Assembly (NCBI GenBank): GCA_021794475.1
Contig: JAJYQS010000022.1
Span: forward strand, 1-43,929
Direction: 5' to 3'
DNA length: 43,929 nucleotides
DNA from: a bacterium
GTDB lineage: Bacteria > SZUA-79 > Acidulodesulfobacterales > Acidulodesulfobacteraceae
The position numbers were made by a program, and so were the translations under genes. Positions within the stretch are counted from its first letter, which is position 1. Every line of letters starts with the position of its first letter. The notes under the pieces are model-generated. The model was not told where the DNA came from. It did not search any database and saw nothing but the letters and a program-made list of their open reading frames with translations. Shown here piece after piece: positions 16,982 through 25,618 of the stretch.

Positions 16982-17194
16982 CTATTTCTTGTCTTTAAGC
17001 TGAACAAAATGTGTTTTGTCGACAAGACAGATAGGACAAACCCAATCATCCGGAATGTCTTCAAAAGGGGTACCCGGCGGAATGCCGCCTTCAGGATCGC
17101 CTTTTGCCGGATCGTAAATGTACGGACACGCTTGACATATGTATTTAGTGCCGTTTTCGTCGATATTTTCATTACCGTTTTTATTAGTGCTCAA
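16982..17194 (-). CDS. Rubredoxin with variant iron-site motifs (70 residues)
   Basis: The start is taken as TTG at 17194, because AAAGAGGTG lies eight bases upstream. Longer in-frame readings to 17290 have no such site and add an unlikely N-terminus. The protein has a 16-residue Asn-rich tail, then [17 protein letters not shown]...[19 protein letters not shown]. All four cysteines are present (C20, C23, C53, C56). However, the glycine after each CxxC in typical rubredoxins is replaced, giving CQACP and CPICL. Those glycines accept hydrogen bonds to cluster sulfurs, so the reduction potential may differ from that of its neighbour. A separate promoter probably drives it. Confidence 0.88.
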   Translation of the reverse strand: MSTNKNGNENIDENGTKYICQACPYIYDPAKGDPEGGIPPGTPFEDIPDDWVCPICLVDKTHFVQLKDKK

Positions 17195-17544
17195 TTTATA
17201 TTCACCTCTTTCCTTTTTTTGTATTCCAATTGTGCAGCCATCATATTTTTTTGCGGTCTGCCGTGCCGCGATAATAATATCATACCGCAATAAAATACAT
17301 TATATATATTTTATCAGATAAAAGGACAAATTAAAAATAAAATTTTTATTTAATTTTTTATTTATATAGATATTTACATTTTTATAATTAATTTTAAATT
17401 GAGTTTATTAAATTATTAACTTTTATTTTTTGTGTTTTTTGTATAAAATAGCATAATTATATATAAATTAAATAATACAGCTTTAAAATCAAAAAACTTA
17501 GCATATAATACAACTTAAAATAAAATCAAAAAACTTAACATAAA
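17195..17544. other. 350-base divergent intergenic region between rubredoxin and argS
   Basis: Holds the minus-strand promoter-like element at 17299-17329. A 16-base direct repeat AAAATCAAAAAACTTA occurs at 17485-17500 and 17522-17537, just before argS. No gene is recognised once the rubredoxin start is set at 17194. Confidence 0.5.
17299..17329 (-). promoter_or_regulatory. Promoter with 19-base spacer and central dyad, upstream of the second rubredoxin
   Basis: On the minus strand TTGTCC (17324-17329) is separated by 19 bases from a perfect TATAAT (17299-17304). The spacer contains TTTTATCAGATAAAA (17309-17323), a perfect odd dyad. An overlong spacer with a dyad inside is the layout used by MerR-family activators, some of which (such as SoxR) sense redox stress. 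This is a layout match only; the half-site is not one I recognise. Confidence 0.4.
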
Positions 17545-19905
17545 ATGACGGAAACAGTGGAATCATCAGGTAATATTTTTAAATCTAATTTAGTTCTTAT
17601 TGTTGAACTTATTATAATAAATAAAGAATTAATTGAAAACTTAGGCTCAGATAAAGACGAAAATGCTGCCAAAGCTCAAGAAAATAAGAACAGTATATAT
17701 TTTAATACAAATATTGATTTACTTAATATCAATGCCGCTGAAATTGAAAAACTTATTAAGCTGCCGCCGGATGCGTCTTACGGCGATTATTGCGTTCCTG
17801 CCTATTATTTAAAACAGAATGGTTTTAAGGGAGACCCTGAAGTCATTGCAAATAAAATAGTTGATTTTATATATTCATATATAATTAATATGCCTGATAA
17901 CAACGCAGATGACAACGCAGCGGAATCCCATAAAATTACAAATAATAATGATATATTAAAAAATTTTAAGCAATATTTTGTTTCCGCCAGCGCTAAAGGG
18001 GCATATATTAATTTTTATGTTAACAAACAAAAATTCGTCAATTATATTATTACAGAAATCTTAGCAGAAAAAAATAATTACGGCAAAAACTATTTAGGAA
18101 AAGGTAAAACGGTAATAATAGATTTTTCTTCCCCAAATATAGCAAAACCTTTTGGCGTGGGACATTTAAGGTCGACCGTGATAGGTATGAGTCTTGCGCG
18201 TATTTATGACTTTTGCGGGTATAAGACCGTAAAAATAAACTATCTTGGAGACTTTGGAACGCAATTCGGAAAGCTGATAACCGCATTCTGCCGTTTCAAA
18301 AATGCCAATTTTGATTTAACTGAATTTAAAAACGACCCCATAAAGTTTTTATACAAATTATATGTAAAATTTCATTCTGAATCGGAAAATAATCCGGAGC
18401 TTGACGATGAAGCAAGGCTCAGATTTAAAAAACTTGAACAGTCGATTATTGGAATGGATGATATATCTGAACTGTTTGACGATACTGCAGACGATTTAGA
18501 CAACTATGATAATAATATCGACGGCAACGTTTATAGCTTCTGCGATGACAATTTTAGAAAGTATAGCGCTGAGGCGCGTAAATCCGGTGATGCTAAAGAA
18601 TATAAAGAAAAAGAATACAAAGAATACAAGGAATGCAGAGATAAAGATAAAGATGAAGATAGAGATAGAGATAAAACTGCAGGTCAAGAAATTTCAGGCG
18701 AATTATATTTATGGAAATTATTTAGAAAATTAAGCATAAGAGAATTTAAGCGCATTTATAATATAATCAATGTATCTTTTGATTTTTACGAAGGGGAGTC
18801 TCAAGCATCAAAAATCGCCGTTAATCTGGTAGATATATTATTGGAAACAAAGATTGCGGAAAGAAGTATGGATGCCGTTATAATTCCTATGGGAAAAACG
18901 CCTGCTTTAATCGCAAAAAGTGACGGAACAACCCTTTATCTTTCCCGTGATATTGCTACTGCGCTCCTGAGATTTAAAAAGTTTAAATTTGATAAAATGC
19001 TGTATGTAGTGGGTTCAGAGCAGTCTCTCCATTTCAGCCAGTTATTTAATATATTTAAAATTCTTAAAGAAAATGAAATAAAATTTGAAAAACAGGATTT
19101 ATTTTTTAGATACGCTCCTGAAATTTCAGGCAGACTGCATCATATAAAATTTGGCAGAATAATAGGAATGTCCACAAGAAAAGGCAATCTCGTATTTTTA
19201 GAAGACTATATTAATGAAGCTAAAGAAAAAGCGCTGCTGAAACTTAAAACAGATAAACAATATATGTCAAACCTCAGCGCTGCCGATAAGTCGGAAAACA
19301 GTACGTTTATTGCTTCGTCTGATGTCAGTGTCAGTGCCGATGCCGGTGCCTATACCGATGATATAGCATTAAAGGTCGGCGTAGGAGCGGTAATATTTAA
19401 TGACCTCAAGACACGGCGCAATGTTGATGTAAATTTTAATTGGGACAACGTACTTTCTTTCGAAGGGCAGACAGGTCCATATTTGCAATATTCAGTTGCC
19501 AGAATCAATAGTCTTATCGAAAAACTGAATCATGAATATTCATTTAAAATTAAAATAGAAAATCTATATACTTCTGAAACGTTTTCTAATATTATTGCAG
19601 ATGCAGACAAAAAAGATTTTTGCAGCATAAGCGACTATGATTTTGAATTAGTATTTCAAATTGTTAAACATTTATCCTTGTTTGAAGATACGATAAAAGA
19701 TGCGGCGTCTCATGACGAGCCATCTGTAATAAGTACGTATTTATTAGATACAGCTGCACTCTTTAACAGCTATTATCAGAATTATAAACTTATGAATCTT
19801 AAATCTGATTTTGTGTATAACAGGATTATGCTTCTTATATCGGTAAAAATAATTCTTGAGTCCGGTCTAACTTTATTATCCGTGCCTATTCTAAAAAAAA
19901 TGTAA
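17545..19905 (+). CDS. argS: Arginyl-tRNA synthetase with low-complexity insertions
   Basis: Encodes 786 residues, about 200 longer than usual bacterial ArgRS. The enzyme charges tRNA-Arg. Class I motifs are intact: HIGH as FGVGHLRS (203-210) and KMSKS as MSTRKGN (542-548). NYLGDFGTQFGKLI (232-245) and the C-terminal tRNA-binding domain (about 645-786) are also typical. Extra polar segments lie at about 34-52, 117-138, 302-384 and 572-606. The third contains a Lys/Glu/Tyr then Asp/Arg/Lys repeat (KEYKEKEYKEYKECRDKDKD onward) encoded by short tandem DNA units. No Shine-Dalgarno sequence precedes the ATG. Downstream oppD starts 24 bases later. Confidence 0.93.
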   Translation: MTETVESSGNIFKSNLVLIVELIIINKELIENLGSDKDENAAKAQENKNSIYFNTNIDLLNINAAEIEKLIKLPPDASYGDYCVPAYYLKQNGFKGDPEVIANKIVDFIYSYIINMPDNNADDNAAESHKITNNNDILKNFKQYFVSASAKGAYINFYVNKQKFVNYIITEILAEKNNYGKNYLGKGKTVIIDFSSPNIAKPFGVGHLRSTVIGMSLARIYDFCGYKTVKINYLGDFGTQFGKLITAFCRFKNANFDLTEFKNDPIKFLYKLYVKFHSESENNPELDDEARLRFKKLEQSIIGMDDISELFDDTADDLDNYDNNIDGNVYSFCDDNFRKYSAEARKSGDAKEYKEKEYKEYKECRDKDKDEDRDRDKTAGQEISGELYLWKLFRKLSIREFKRIYNIINVSFDFYEGESQASKIAVNLVDILLETKIAERSMDAVIIPMGKTPALIAKSDGTTLYLSRDIATALLRFKKFKFDKMLYVVGSEQSLHFSQLFNIFKILKENEIKFEKQDLFFRYAPEISGRLHHIKFGRIIGMSTRKGNLVFLEDYINEAKEKALLKLKTDKQYMSNLSAADKSENSTFIASSDVSVSADAGAYTDDIALKVGVGAVIFNDLKTRRNVDVNFNWDNVLSFEGQTGPYLQYSVARINSLIEKLNHEYSFKIKIENLYTSETFSNIIADADKKDFCSISDYDFELVFQIVKHLSLFEDTIKDAASHDEPSVISTYLLDTAALFNSYYQNYKLMNLKSDFVYNRIMLLISVKIILESGLTLLSVPILKKM
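18594..18676 (+). repeat. Coding microsatellite-like tract in argS
   Basis: Degenerate short units such as AAAGAATACAAAGAATAC and then AGATAAAGATAAAGATGAAG run in frame and encode a highly charged strip at about residues 350-377 of ArgS. Unit lengths are multiples of three, so slippage would keep the frame. Confidence 0.75.
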
Positions 19906-19929
19906 AAATAATATAATGAAAAACGCCGC

Positions 19930-20919
19930 ATGAGTTTGATAATTGACAATTTAACCGTAAGACTTTATACTGATTTTAAAAAAAAAGAATTTTTTAATGT
20001 CGCAGATTCCGTTTCATTCAGCGTTCAAAATGGAGAAATAATTGCCGTTGTGGGCGAATCAGGAAGCGGAAAATCTTTTTTAGGCTTATCGCTGATGAGG
20101 CTCAATCCTCCTTATATATCCGAAATTTCATCAGGCAGCATATTAATATCAGACTCAGGCGGTTTTGAAAAAGTTGATATCGTAAAATTAAAAGAAAATC
20201 AATTAAGCGGCGTAAGAGGGCGTTTAATTTCAATGATTTTTCAAGACCCCAATGTTTCTTTAAATCCTGTTATAAAAATAGGGGAGCAAATCGTCGAAGC
20301 AATTTTAGCGCATAAAAAAATGAAAAAAAAAGATGCTTGCGATATTGCGATACACTATCTTGAACTTATGCGAATTGACGGAAAAGCCCGTTTTAATTCT
20401 TATCCTCACGAACTTTCGGGAGGCATGAGACAAAGGGTGATGATTGCAATGGCAATGGTGCTTGAACCGGCTGTCCTTGTGGCTGATGAACCGACAACGG
20501 CGTTAGATGTCAAAACTTCGCTTCAGGTTCTCGCTCTGATTGAAAAAATGCGGTTCGAAAAAAATGTCAGCGTATTATTTATCACCCACGATTTAAGCAT
20601 TGCAAGAAATATTTCTGATAAAACACTCGTATTTTACGCAGGACAAATTATGGAATATGGCTTAACTGAAGATATAATAAATAATCCGGCGCATCCATAT
20701 TCAATATCTTTAACGAAATCAGTCCCCGGCTTATCAAAAGATTATGCTCCGCGGGAAAGACTTTTTGTAATTCCGGGTTCATTGAGCCAGGGCGATTTTA
20801 AATCGGGAAAGTGCAGATTTTATAATAGATGCTTTAAAAAAACTAAAGAGTGTTTAAATGAAATTCCGCTGTTAAAATTAAGCAGCGGGAGATTTGCAAG
20901 ATGCGTAAATATAATATAA
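19930..20919 (+). CDS. Oligopeptide/dipeptide ABC transporter ATPase, OppD/DppD-type
   Basis: Encodes 329 residues. ABC ATPase motifs are Walker A GESGSGKS (42-49), Q-loop FQDP (104-107), signature LSGGMRQR (162-169), Walker B VLVADEP (182-188) and H-loop ITHDLS. The C-terminal extension (CRFYNRCFKKTKEC) with spaced cysteines is the hallmark of the Opp/Dpp subfamily. It would power peptide or nickel import together with the following OppF-type subunit. No permease or substrate-binding protein gene accompanies it in this window, which is unusual. No Shine-Dalgarno sequence is obvious before the ATG at 19930. Confidence 0.88.
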   Translation: MSLIIDNLTVRLYTDFKKKEFFNVADSVSFSVQNGEIIAVVGESGSGKSFLGLSLMRLNPPYISEISSGSILISDSGGFEKVDIVKLKENQLSGVRGRLISMIFQDPNVSLNPVIKIGEQIVEAILAHKKMKKKDACDIAIHYLELMRIDGKARFNSYPHELSGGMRQRVMIAMAMVLEPAVLVADEPTTALDVKTSLQVLALIEKMRFEKNVSVLFITHDLSIARNISDKTLVFYAGQIMEYGLTEDIINNPAHPYSISLTKSVPGLSKDYAPRERLFVIPGSLSQGDFKSGKCRFYNRCFKKTKECLNEIPLLKLSSGRFARCVNII

Positions 20920-20960
20920 TAATTATATAACTCTATAATATAACTATATAACTCTATTTT

Positions 20961-21962
20961 ATGATGGATAACGGCAAGGATTCTGAAGTTTTAAGCATAA
21001 ATAAGCTGAGCAAACATTATTCCGGCTATGGTTCGTTATTTAATTTTAAAAAAAATATTATAAAGGCTGTAGACAATGTCTCCTTTAAGGTTTACAAAGG
21101 CGATATTTTTTCAATTGTCGGTGAAACAGGATGCGGGAAATCGACATTGTCAAAATTAATTTTAGGACTTACAAACAGGTCTTCCGGTGAAATTTTTTAT
21201 AAAGGCAATATATTAAATTATAATTTAAAAAAATTAGATTTGAGAAAAAAAATTCAGATAGTGTTCCAAGACCCGTATTCTTCGCTAAATCCCAAAAAAA
21301 AGATTTATAAAATCGTATCTTTGCCGGCAATAAAAAATAAAACCATTAAAAAAAAAGATGCTCTGCAATATTCAATGCAGATGCTTAAAAAAGTAGGTTT
21401 AGATGAAAATTATGTCTTCAAATTTCCGCACGAATTATCCGGAGGGCAGCGGCAGAGAATATCTATAGCAAGAAGTTTATCGGTTAATCCTGAACTTCTT
21501 GTGCTTGATGAGCCGGTGTCCGCTCTTGACGTTTCTGTTTCAGCTCAGATATTAAATCTGCTTTTAGATTTACATGAAAAAAATAATCTTACTTATATAT
21601 TTATAACCCACGATTTAAGGTTAGTAAGACATATGGCGGATAAAGTATGTGTCATGTACGGCGGAAAAATCATGGAAATATCCCCTGTAGATAAATTTTT
21701 CGACGGTCCTTTGCACCCATATTCAAGAGTTTTATTAGAATCTATTCTGGCGTATGGTCCAAAAAATATATTGCAATTTGCCGATGCCGGCAATATTAAT
21801 ATAAACAATATAAACGCAGGAATAGAAAAAAATAGCCGGGGCTGCGTATATTATAATTTATGCAGCAGAAGAGAAGTTCAATGTATTAATAATGAACCAG
21901 AGTTAAAAGAAAACGGAGATGTTCAGGTAAATTGTTTTTTTCCGTATTATTCTTCCGTATGA
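20961..21962 (+). CDS. Oligopeptide/dipeptide ABC transporter ATPase, OppF/DppF-type
   Basis: Encodes 333 residues and partners the OppD-type gene 41 bases upstream. Motifs: Walker A GETGCGKS (54-61), Q-loop FQDPYSSLNP (102-111), signature LSGGQRQR (159-166), Walker B LLVLDEP and H-loop FITHDLR. The tail again has the Opp/Dpp cysteine pattern (CVYYNLCSRREVQC), separated from the core by an Asn/Ile-rich stretch (NININNINAGIEKNS). Two adjacent ATGs open the gene and neither has a clear Shine-Dalgarno sequence. Its last 16 bases overlap the convergent DksA/TraR gene. Confidence 0.88.
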   Translation: MMDNGKDSEVLSINKLSKHYSGYGSLFNFKKNIIKAVDNVSFKVYKGDIFSIVGETGCGKSTLSKLILGLTNRSSGEIFYKGNILNYNLKKLDLRKKIQIVFQDPYSSLNPKKKIYKIVSLPAIKNKTIKKKDALQYSMQMLKKVGLDENYVFKFPHELSGGQRQRISIARSLSVNPELLVLDEPVSALDVSVSAQILNLLLDLHEKNNLTYIFITHDLRLVRHMADKVCVMYGGKIMEISPVDKFFDGPLHPYSRVLLESILAYGPKNILQFADAGNININNINAGIEKNSRGCVYYNLCSRREVQCINNEPELKENGDVQVNCFFPYYSSV

Positions 21963-22483
21963 TTATATGTTGTATCTTCATCTAAAATTGCTATTGCGTT
22001 AAAGTTATCGGAATAGCTGTCGTTTAACTTCTCTTTTTCTTCTTTTTCTATTTTTGATTTACAGGCTATGCATAGATTAGAATAAGGAATAACCGACAAT
22101 CTTTTTTTAGAAATAGTTTCTCCGCATTCATCGCATATTCCATATGTTCCGTCTTCAATTTTAGAAATTGCGTTATCTATTTCTCTCAATTTGTTTCTTT
22201 CCCTATCTCCAAGCATATAAGACAATTCGCGGTCCCTTTCATTTGAAGAAATATCGTATATATCCCCGCTTGGTTCGGTCGTGTCTTTAGAAGAACCTTC
22301 CTTGATGCTCATATCTATTTCTTTTAAAAGAGCTTTCCTCATTGCAATTAAATTCTGTTTTATTGCAGCCAGCTCTTCCGGCGTGAAATCAGGGTCGCCC
22401 GAATCGGTTAAATCCGCAGCGTCTTCATGCAGCACGTCTATATTTTTAGCTTCTTTGTTTGCAATTTTTTGTTCCGTCTTCAT
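21947..22483 (-). CDS. DksA/TraR-family zinc-finger transcription factor
   Basis: Encodes 178 residues. A predicted coiled coil (about 33-110) has acidic residues D74 and D77 at the tip (PSGDIYDISS). A C4 zinc finger follows with C117, C120, C138 and C141 (GICDECGETI, SNLCIACK), and a 35-residue acidic tail closes the protein. DksA proteins enter the RNA polymerase secondary channel and, with ppGpp, reset rRNA and amino-acid promoters. AAGGAGA precedes the ATG by about seven bases. Whether it is DksA itself or a paralogue cannot be told here. Confidence 0.88.
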   Translation of the reverse strand: MKTEQKIANKEAKNIDVLHEDAADLTDSGDPDFTPEELAAIKQNLIAMRKALLKEIDMSIKEGSSKDTTEPSGDIYDISSNERDRELSYMLGDRERNKLREIDNAISKIEDGTYGICDECGETISKKRLSVIPYSNLCIACKSKIEKEEKEKLNDSYSDNFNAIAILDEDTTYNHTEE

Positions 22484-22782
22484 AATGTCTCCTTAATAAT
22501 GTATTCTTAACTATTTGCTTAAACTTAGTATTGTATTTGGCGTTTAGCGAAATTTAGATATTAAATTCACTGTATATAAATAAGTATGTAATGCAGCTTT
22601 TAAATAAGCCGCATATATATAATATTTGTAAATATAATTGTTTTGTATTATTATTGTATTACATTTTTAAAATTTAAAAAAATTTTTGATTTAGTATATA
22701 TTTATTAAAAAATAAAAGCAAGTTTTTTAGAGTGAAATATAAACATATCGATATTAATTATCAATAATGAGGCAGTTTATAA
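22484..22782. other. Divergent AT-rich intergenic region
   Basis: The 299-base spacer separates the DksA/TraR and dNTP triphosphohydrolase genes. No element beyond weak promoter-like AT stretches is seen. Confidence 0.4.
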
Positions 22783-24312
22783 ATGATTGAATCTTATTAT
22801 AATTTTTCGGACGGCGGCAGCGAAAAAGATAAAGCTTATTCTAATGCGGAACGGATTTTTGACGACTGCAGCTACAAAAAAAATGAGCCTTCGCTAAGAA
22901 ATCCTTTTCAGATAGACAGAGACAGAATAATACATTCAAGTTCTTTTAGAAGATTGAGAAATAAAACGCAGGTTTTCGGAGTGTTCACTCTTGATTATTA
23001 CAGAACAAGGCTTACCCATTCGCTTGAAGTATCTCAGATAGCGCGTGCTATTGCTGCTAACATTAATAACAAACACGGGCTGAATATCAGTCTTGATCTC
23101 ATAGAGGCAATAGCCCTTGCCCATGATATAGGGCATCCGCCTTTTGGTCATCTCGGCGAAGAAATCATAAATTCCAAGTTATCTGAATTGACGGAAGGCA
23201 GATGCGGTTTTGAAGCTAACGGACAGAATATCAGGATACTTAATTTTCTGGAAAAAAAATTATATGATAACGGTAATGACGGAAAAATTAGACTGTGCGG
23301 ACTTAATCCATGTCTTAAAACTATTGACGGAATACTTAAATATAAACTTCCTTTTAAATTTTCAGATAAAAAAAAACATTTTATATATGATTCAGACGAA
23401 TTTATTTTAAGAAGATTGCACGGAGACGAGTTTATATATTTTATAAAAAATAATTATAATTTGTTAAATTCAAACAACTCCGTTAAAGAATACTTTTTTG
23501 AATTGACAAGGAGCTTAGAGTGCCAGATTCTAAATGCGGCGGATGATATAGCATATGCTACGCACGACCTTGAAGACGGAGTAGAATCCAAATTAATCGA
23601 TATTAACGGTTATAATAAAATAAAATTTGACGCTAATGAAAAAAATAAAAAAAGTATTGATATTTTTTTCAGTAATTTAGGTAATATTTTTAGAACAAAT
23701 ACTACGAAAATGCCGCAGCTTGAAATAAAAATGAAATTAAAAGAATTTTTTTCAAATTATATATCAAAATTTATAGTTAATATTGACATAACCGAAAGAA
23801 AAGGAATTTTTAAATCTGCTAATTTCCTGTCTAATAATAATATTTTTTTTAAATCTGCCGATAATAATTCTGAACTTTTAGATTTTTTTAGTTTAATAGA
23901 AAACGGAATTCCGGGATTAGATATTGAAAACGATTATGCTTATAAATACAGCGTTGTGGGGAAAAATAATATTAATGAAGAGATTAAAGCATTAAAAATT
24001 ATTTCATATAAATTGGTAATGGAAGATCGGAATATTTTATTTAATAGAAATAAAGCCAGGCATATTTTAATAAAATTATTTGATAAATTTTCCTCAAAAG
24101 AAAAATATGAAGGTGAAGAAAATGAGACGCTGAAACTCTATCCTGATGATTTTCAGGAGCTTTATAATAACGGTTTTTATGATGAATACAACGAAGATAA
24201 ATTATATAAAATGTGTGCGGATTACATAAGCGGAATGACTGATTTATATGCCATGAAACTATATTCTTCTCTGTTTGAAACCGCAAATATATCTGATTTG
24301 TCGCCGTTTTAA
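22783..24312 (+). CDS. dgt: Deoxyguanosine triphosphate triphosphohydrolase-like HD protein
   Basis: Encodes 509 residues of the dNTPase family, which cuts dNTPs to nucleoside plus triphosphate. Key blocks are FRRLRNKTQVF (55-65), RLTHSLEVSQIARAI with metal ligand H79, AHDIGHPPFGHLGEE (113-127, H114 and D115), and DDIAYATHDLEDG with a further metal aspartate. The middle and C-terminal parts are rich in Asn, Lys and Ile. Length is close to E. coli Dgt, but a general dNTPase role is as likely as dGTP specificity. GAGG about 11 bases before the ATG at 22783 is the ribosome-binding site. The gene is convergent with gmhA. Confidence 0.88.
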   Translation: MIESYYNFSDGGSEKDKAYSNAERIFDDCSYKKNEPSLRNPFQIDRDRIIHSSSFRRLRNKTQVFGVFTLDYYRTRLTHSLEVSQIARAIAANINNKHGLNISLDLIEAIALAHDIGHPPFGHLGEEIINSKLSELTEGRCGFEANGQNIRILNFLEKKLYDNGNDGKIRLCGLNPCLKTIDGILKYKLPFKFSDKKKHFIYDSDEFILRRLHGDEFIYFIKNNYNLLNSNNSVKEYFFELTRSLECQILNAADDIAYATHDLEDGVESKLIDINGYNKIKFDANEKNKKSIDIFFSNLGNIFRTNTTKMPQLEIKMKLKEFFSNYISKFIVNIDITERKGIFKSANFLSNNNIFFKSADNNSELLDFFSLIENGIPGLDIENDYAYKYSVVGKNNINEEIKALKIISYKLVMEDRNILFNRNKARHILIKLFDKFSSKEKYEGEENETLKLYPDDFQELYNNGFYDEYNEDKLYKMCADYISGMTDLYAMKLYSSLFETANISDLSPF

Positions 24313-24376
24313 CTAAAATTGCGAGAAGCCCCTTCCGTAAAAATTTTTTTGCAGACACGAGTTATGGCAGCTTATA

Positions 24377-24970
24377 TTAGTCTGGAAATAATGAAGATTC
24401 GACGAGTTCACATATAATATGTCCGATTGTTATGTGATATTCTTGGATTCTCGGAGTGTTGGAGGACGGCACCATTATTATATTACCGCACAGTCCTGCC
24501 ATTTCGCCGCCGTCTTTTCCGGTAAAACCCAATGTTGCGATATTCATGTCTTTCGATTTGTTTAATGCTTTTATTATATTTTTAGAATTTCCCGACGTAG
24601 ATATACCTAAAAAAATATCGCCTTTTTTTGCGTTTGCTTCAAGCTGTCTTGAGAAAACTTCCGAAAAATCATAATCGTTTGCTATTGCCGTTAAATTTGA
24701 CGTATTTACGTTCAAAGATTCTGCAGGCAGCGCCTTTCTTTCTTTATAAAATCTTGAAACCAATTCTGCGGTTATATGCTGAGAATCTGCAGCTGAGCCG
24801 CCGTTTCCGGCTATAAAAAGTTTACCCCCGTTTTTGTAGGTTTCTATAATCAATTCGGCAAATTTTTGTATTTCATGTATAATATCGTTATTTTCTGAAA
24901 TAAGATGATTTATTTCTTGCGATTCATTAAATCTTGAGCGAATAATTTTTTCCATTTCTAAAATATCCAT
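24377..24970 (-). CDS. gmhA: Sedoheptulose 7-phosphate isomerase GmhA
   Basis: Encodes 197 residues of the SIS-fold family that makes D-glycero-D-manno-heptose 7-phosphate, the first step to lipopolysaccharide core heptose. Typical blocks are AGNGGSAADSQHITAELVSRF (from 54), ISTSGNSKNI and the C-terminal RIQEYHITIGHIICELVE, which carries active-site Glu and His residues. Its presence supports a Gram-negative outer membrane. No Shine-Dalgarno sequence is clear for the ATG at 24970; an ATG five codons later is possible. A small DMT transporter gene lies upstream on the same strand, 68 bases away. Confidence 0.92.
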   Translation of the reverse strand: MDILEMEKIIRSRFNESQEINHLISENNDIIHEIQKFAELIIETYKNGGKLFIAGNGGSAADSQHITAELVSRFYKERKALPAESLNVNTSNLTAIANDYDFSEVFSRQLEANAKKGDIFLGISTSGNSKNIIKALNKSKDMNIATLGFTGKDGGEMAGLCGNIIMVPSSNTPRIQEYHITIGHIICELVESSLFPD

Positions 24971-25038
24971 ATTTTAGTATATTGCGTGATTTTATTTGTC
25001 GTTGCCGGTGTTTTTGTTTTTGCCTTGTTCTATTTATT

Positions 25039-25431
25039 TTATTCTTTATTGACTTTATGTGTGGAAACTATAATATAAACGCCTATTATAATTATAAATA
25101 TACCTATCCATCTCTGAACCGTTATCTTTTCGGACAGCATGAGAGCCGCAAGCAATACTGTAAGGATAATTCCTATGCTGACGAAAGGATAGGCAGCCGA
25201 AAGGTCTATTTTTGACAATACGTTTATCCAGAAAAACATAGAAATAAGATAAGATATTATGCCGGATAAAACAAATATATTTAAGAACATATAAATAATT
25301 TTTATTGAAAACAAATTATTTATATGACCTACGCTTTCCATTCCGTACTTCATAAGAATCTGAGCCGAGACCCCCATTATAATAGAAATAAAAAGATTTA
25401 AATATACAGTATATCTTTTTTTTGTATTCAT
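25039..25431 (-). CDS. Small DMT-superfamily (EamA/ArnE-like) membrane protein
   Basis: Encodes 130 residues with four hydrophobic helices (about 10-25, 43-66, 72-95, 103-122), half the size of ten-helix EamA proteins. SAQILMKYGM, DLSAAYPFVSIGIILTVLLAALMLSEKI and RWIGIFIIIIGV match the drug/metabolite transporter pattern. EmrE's key Glu14 in helix 1 is not seen, so a drug exporter is unlikely. Resemblance to ArnE-type flippase subunits and the neighbouring gmhA hint at a lipid or glycan carrier role, which is an inference. Confidence 0.75.
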   Translation of the reverse strand: MNTKKRYTVYLNLFISIIMGVSAQILMKYGMESVGHINNLFSIKIIYMFLNIFVLSGIISYLISMFFWINVLSKIDLSAAYPFVSIGIILTVLLAALMLSEKITVQRWIGIFIIIIGVYIIVSTHKVNKE

Positions 25432-25447
25432 TATTTCACTATTTTAG

Positions 25448-25618
25448 TTATTTTTTAGTTACGGGCGATTGTACTCCATAACCCTGTTTTGCGGCTAAAT
25501 AACCCGTTGTTCCGGCTAATCCTCCTACAACTAAAAGAGCGCAGCCTGTGAGCATATTCATAACCATGACAATTATAAAAATAACCAGCATTAATTTTAT
25601 TTTTTTAAATTTTTGCAT
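25448..25618 (-). CDS. Small predicted lipoprotein (56 residues)
   Basis: The ATG at 25618 follows GGGGAAA by about nine bases and is preferred over an in-frame TTG at 25636. The product has a basic N-terminus, a long hydrophobic stretch and a lipobox LTGC (Cys at about residue 26), followed by a Gly-rich segment LLVVGGLAGTTGYLAAKQGYG. After processing only about 31 residues remain. I do not recognise a named family with confidence; small Gly-rich lipoproteins of this type (DUF3568-like) are possible. The 5' end of the gene is part of a tandem repeat. It lies 16 bases upstream of the DMT gene. Confidence 0.7.
   Translation of the reverse strand: MQKFKKIKLMLVIFIIVMVMNMLTGCALLVVGGLAGTTGYLAAKQGYGVQSPVTKK

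Noticed and set aside
24041-24358. A 105-codon minus-strand frame at the dgt-gmhA junction
   Set aside because: It is antisense to the end of the dNTPase gene, has no ribosome-binding site and no family features.
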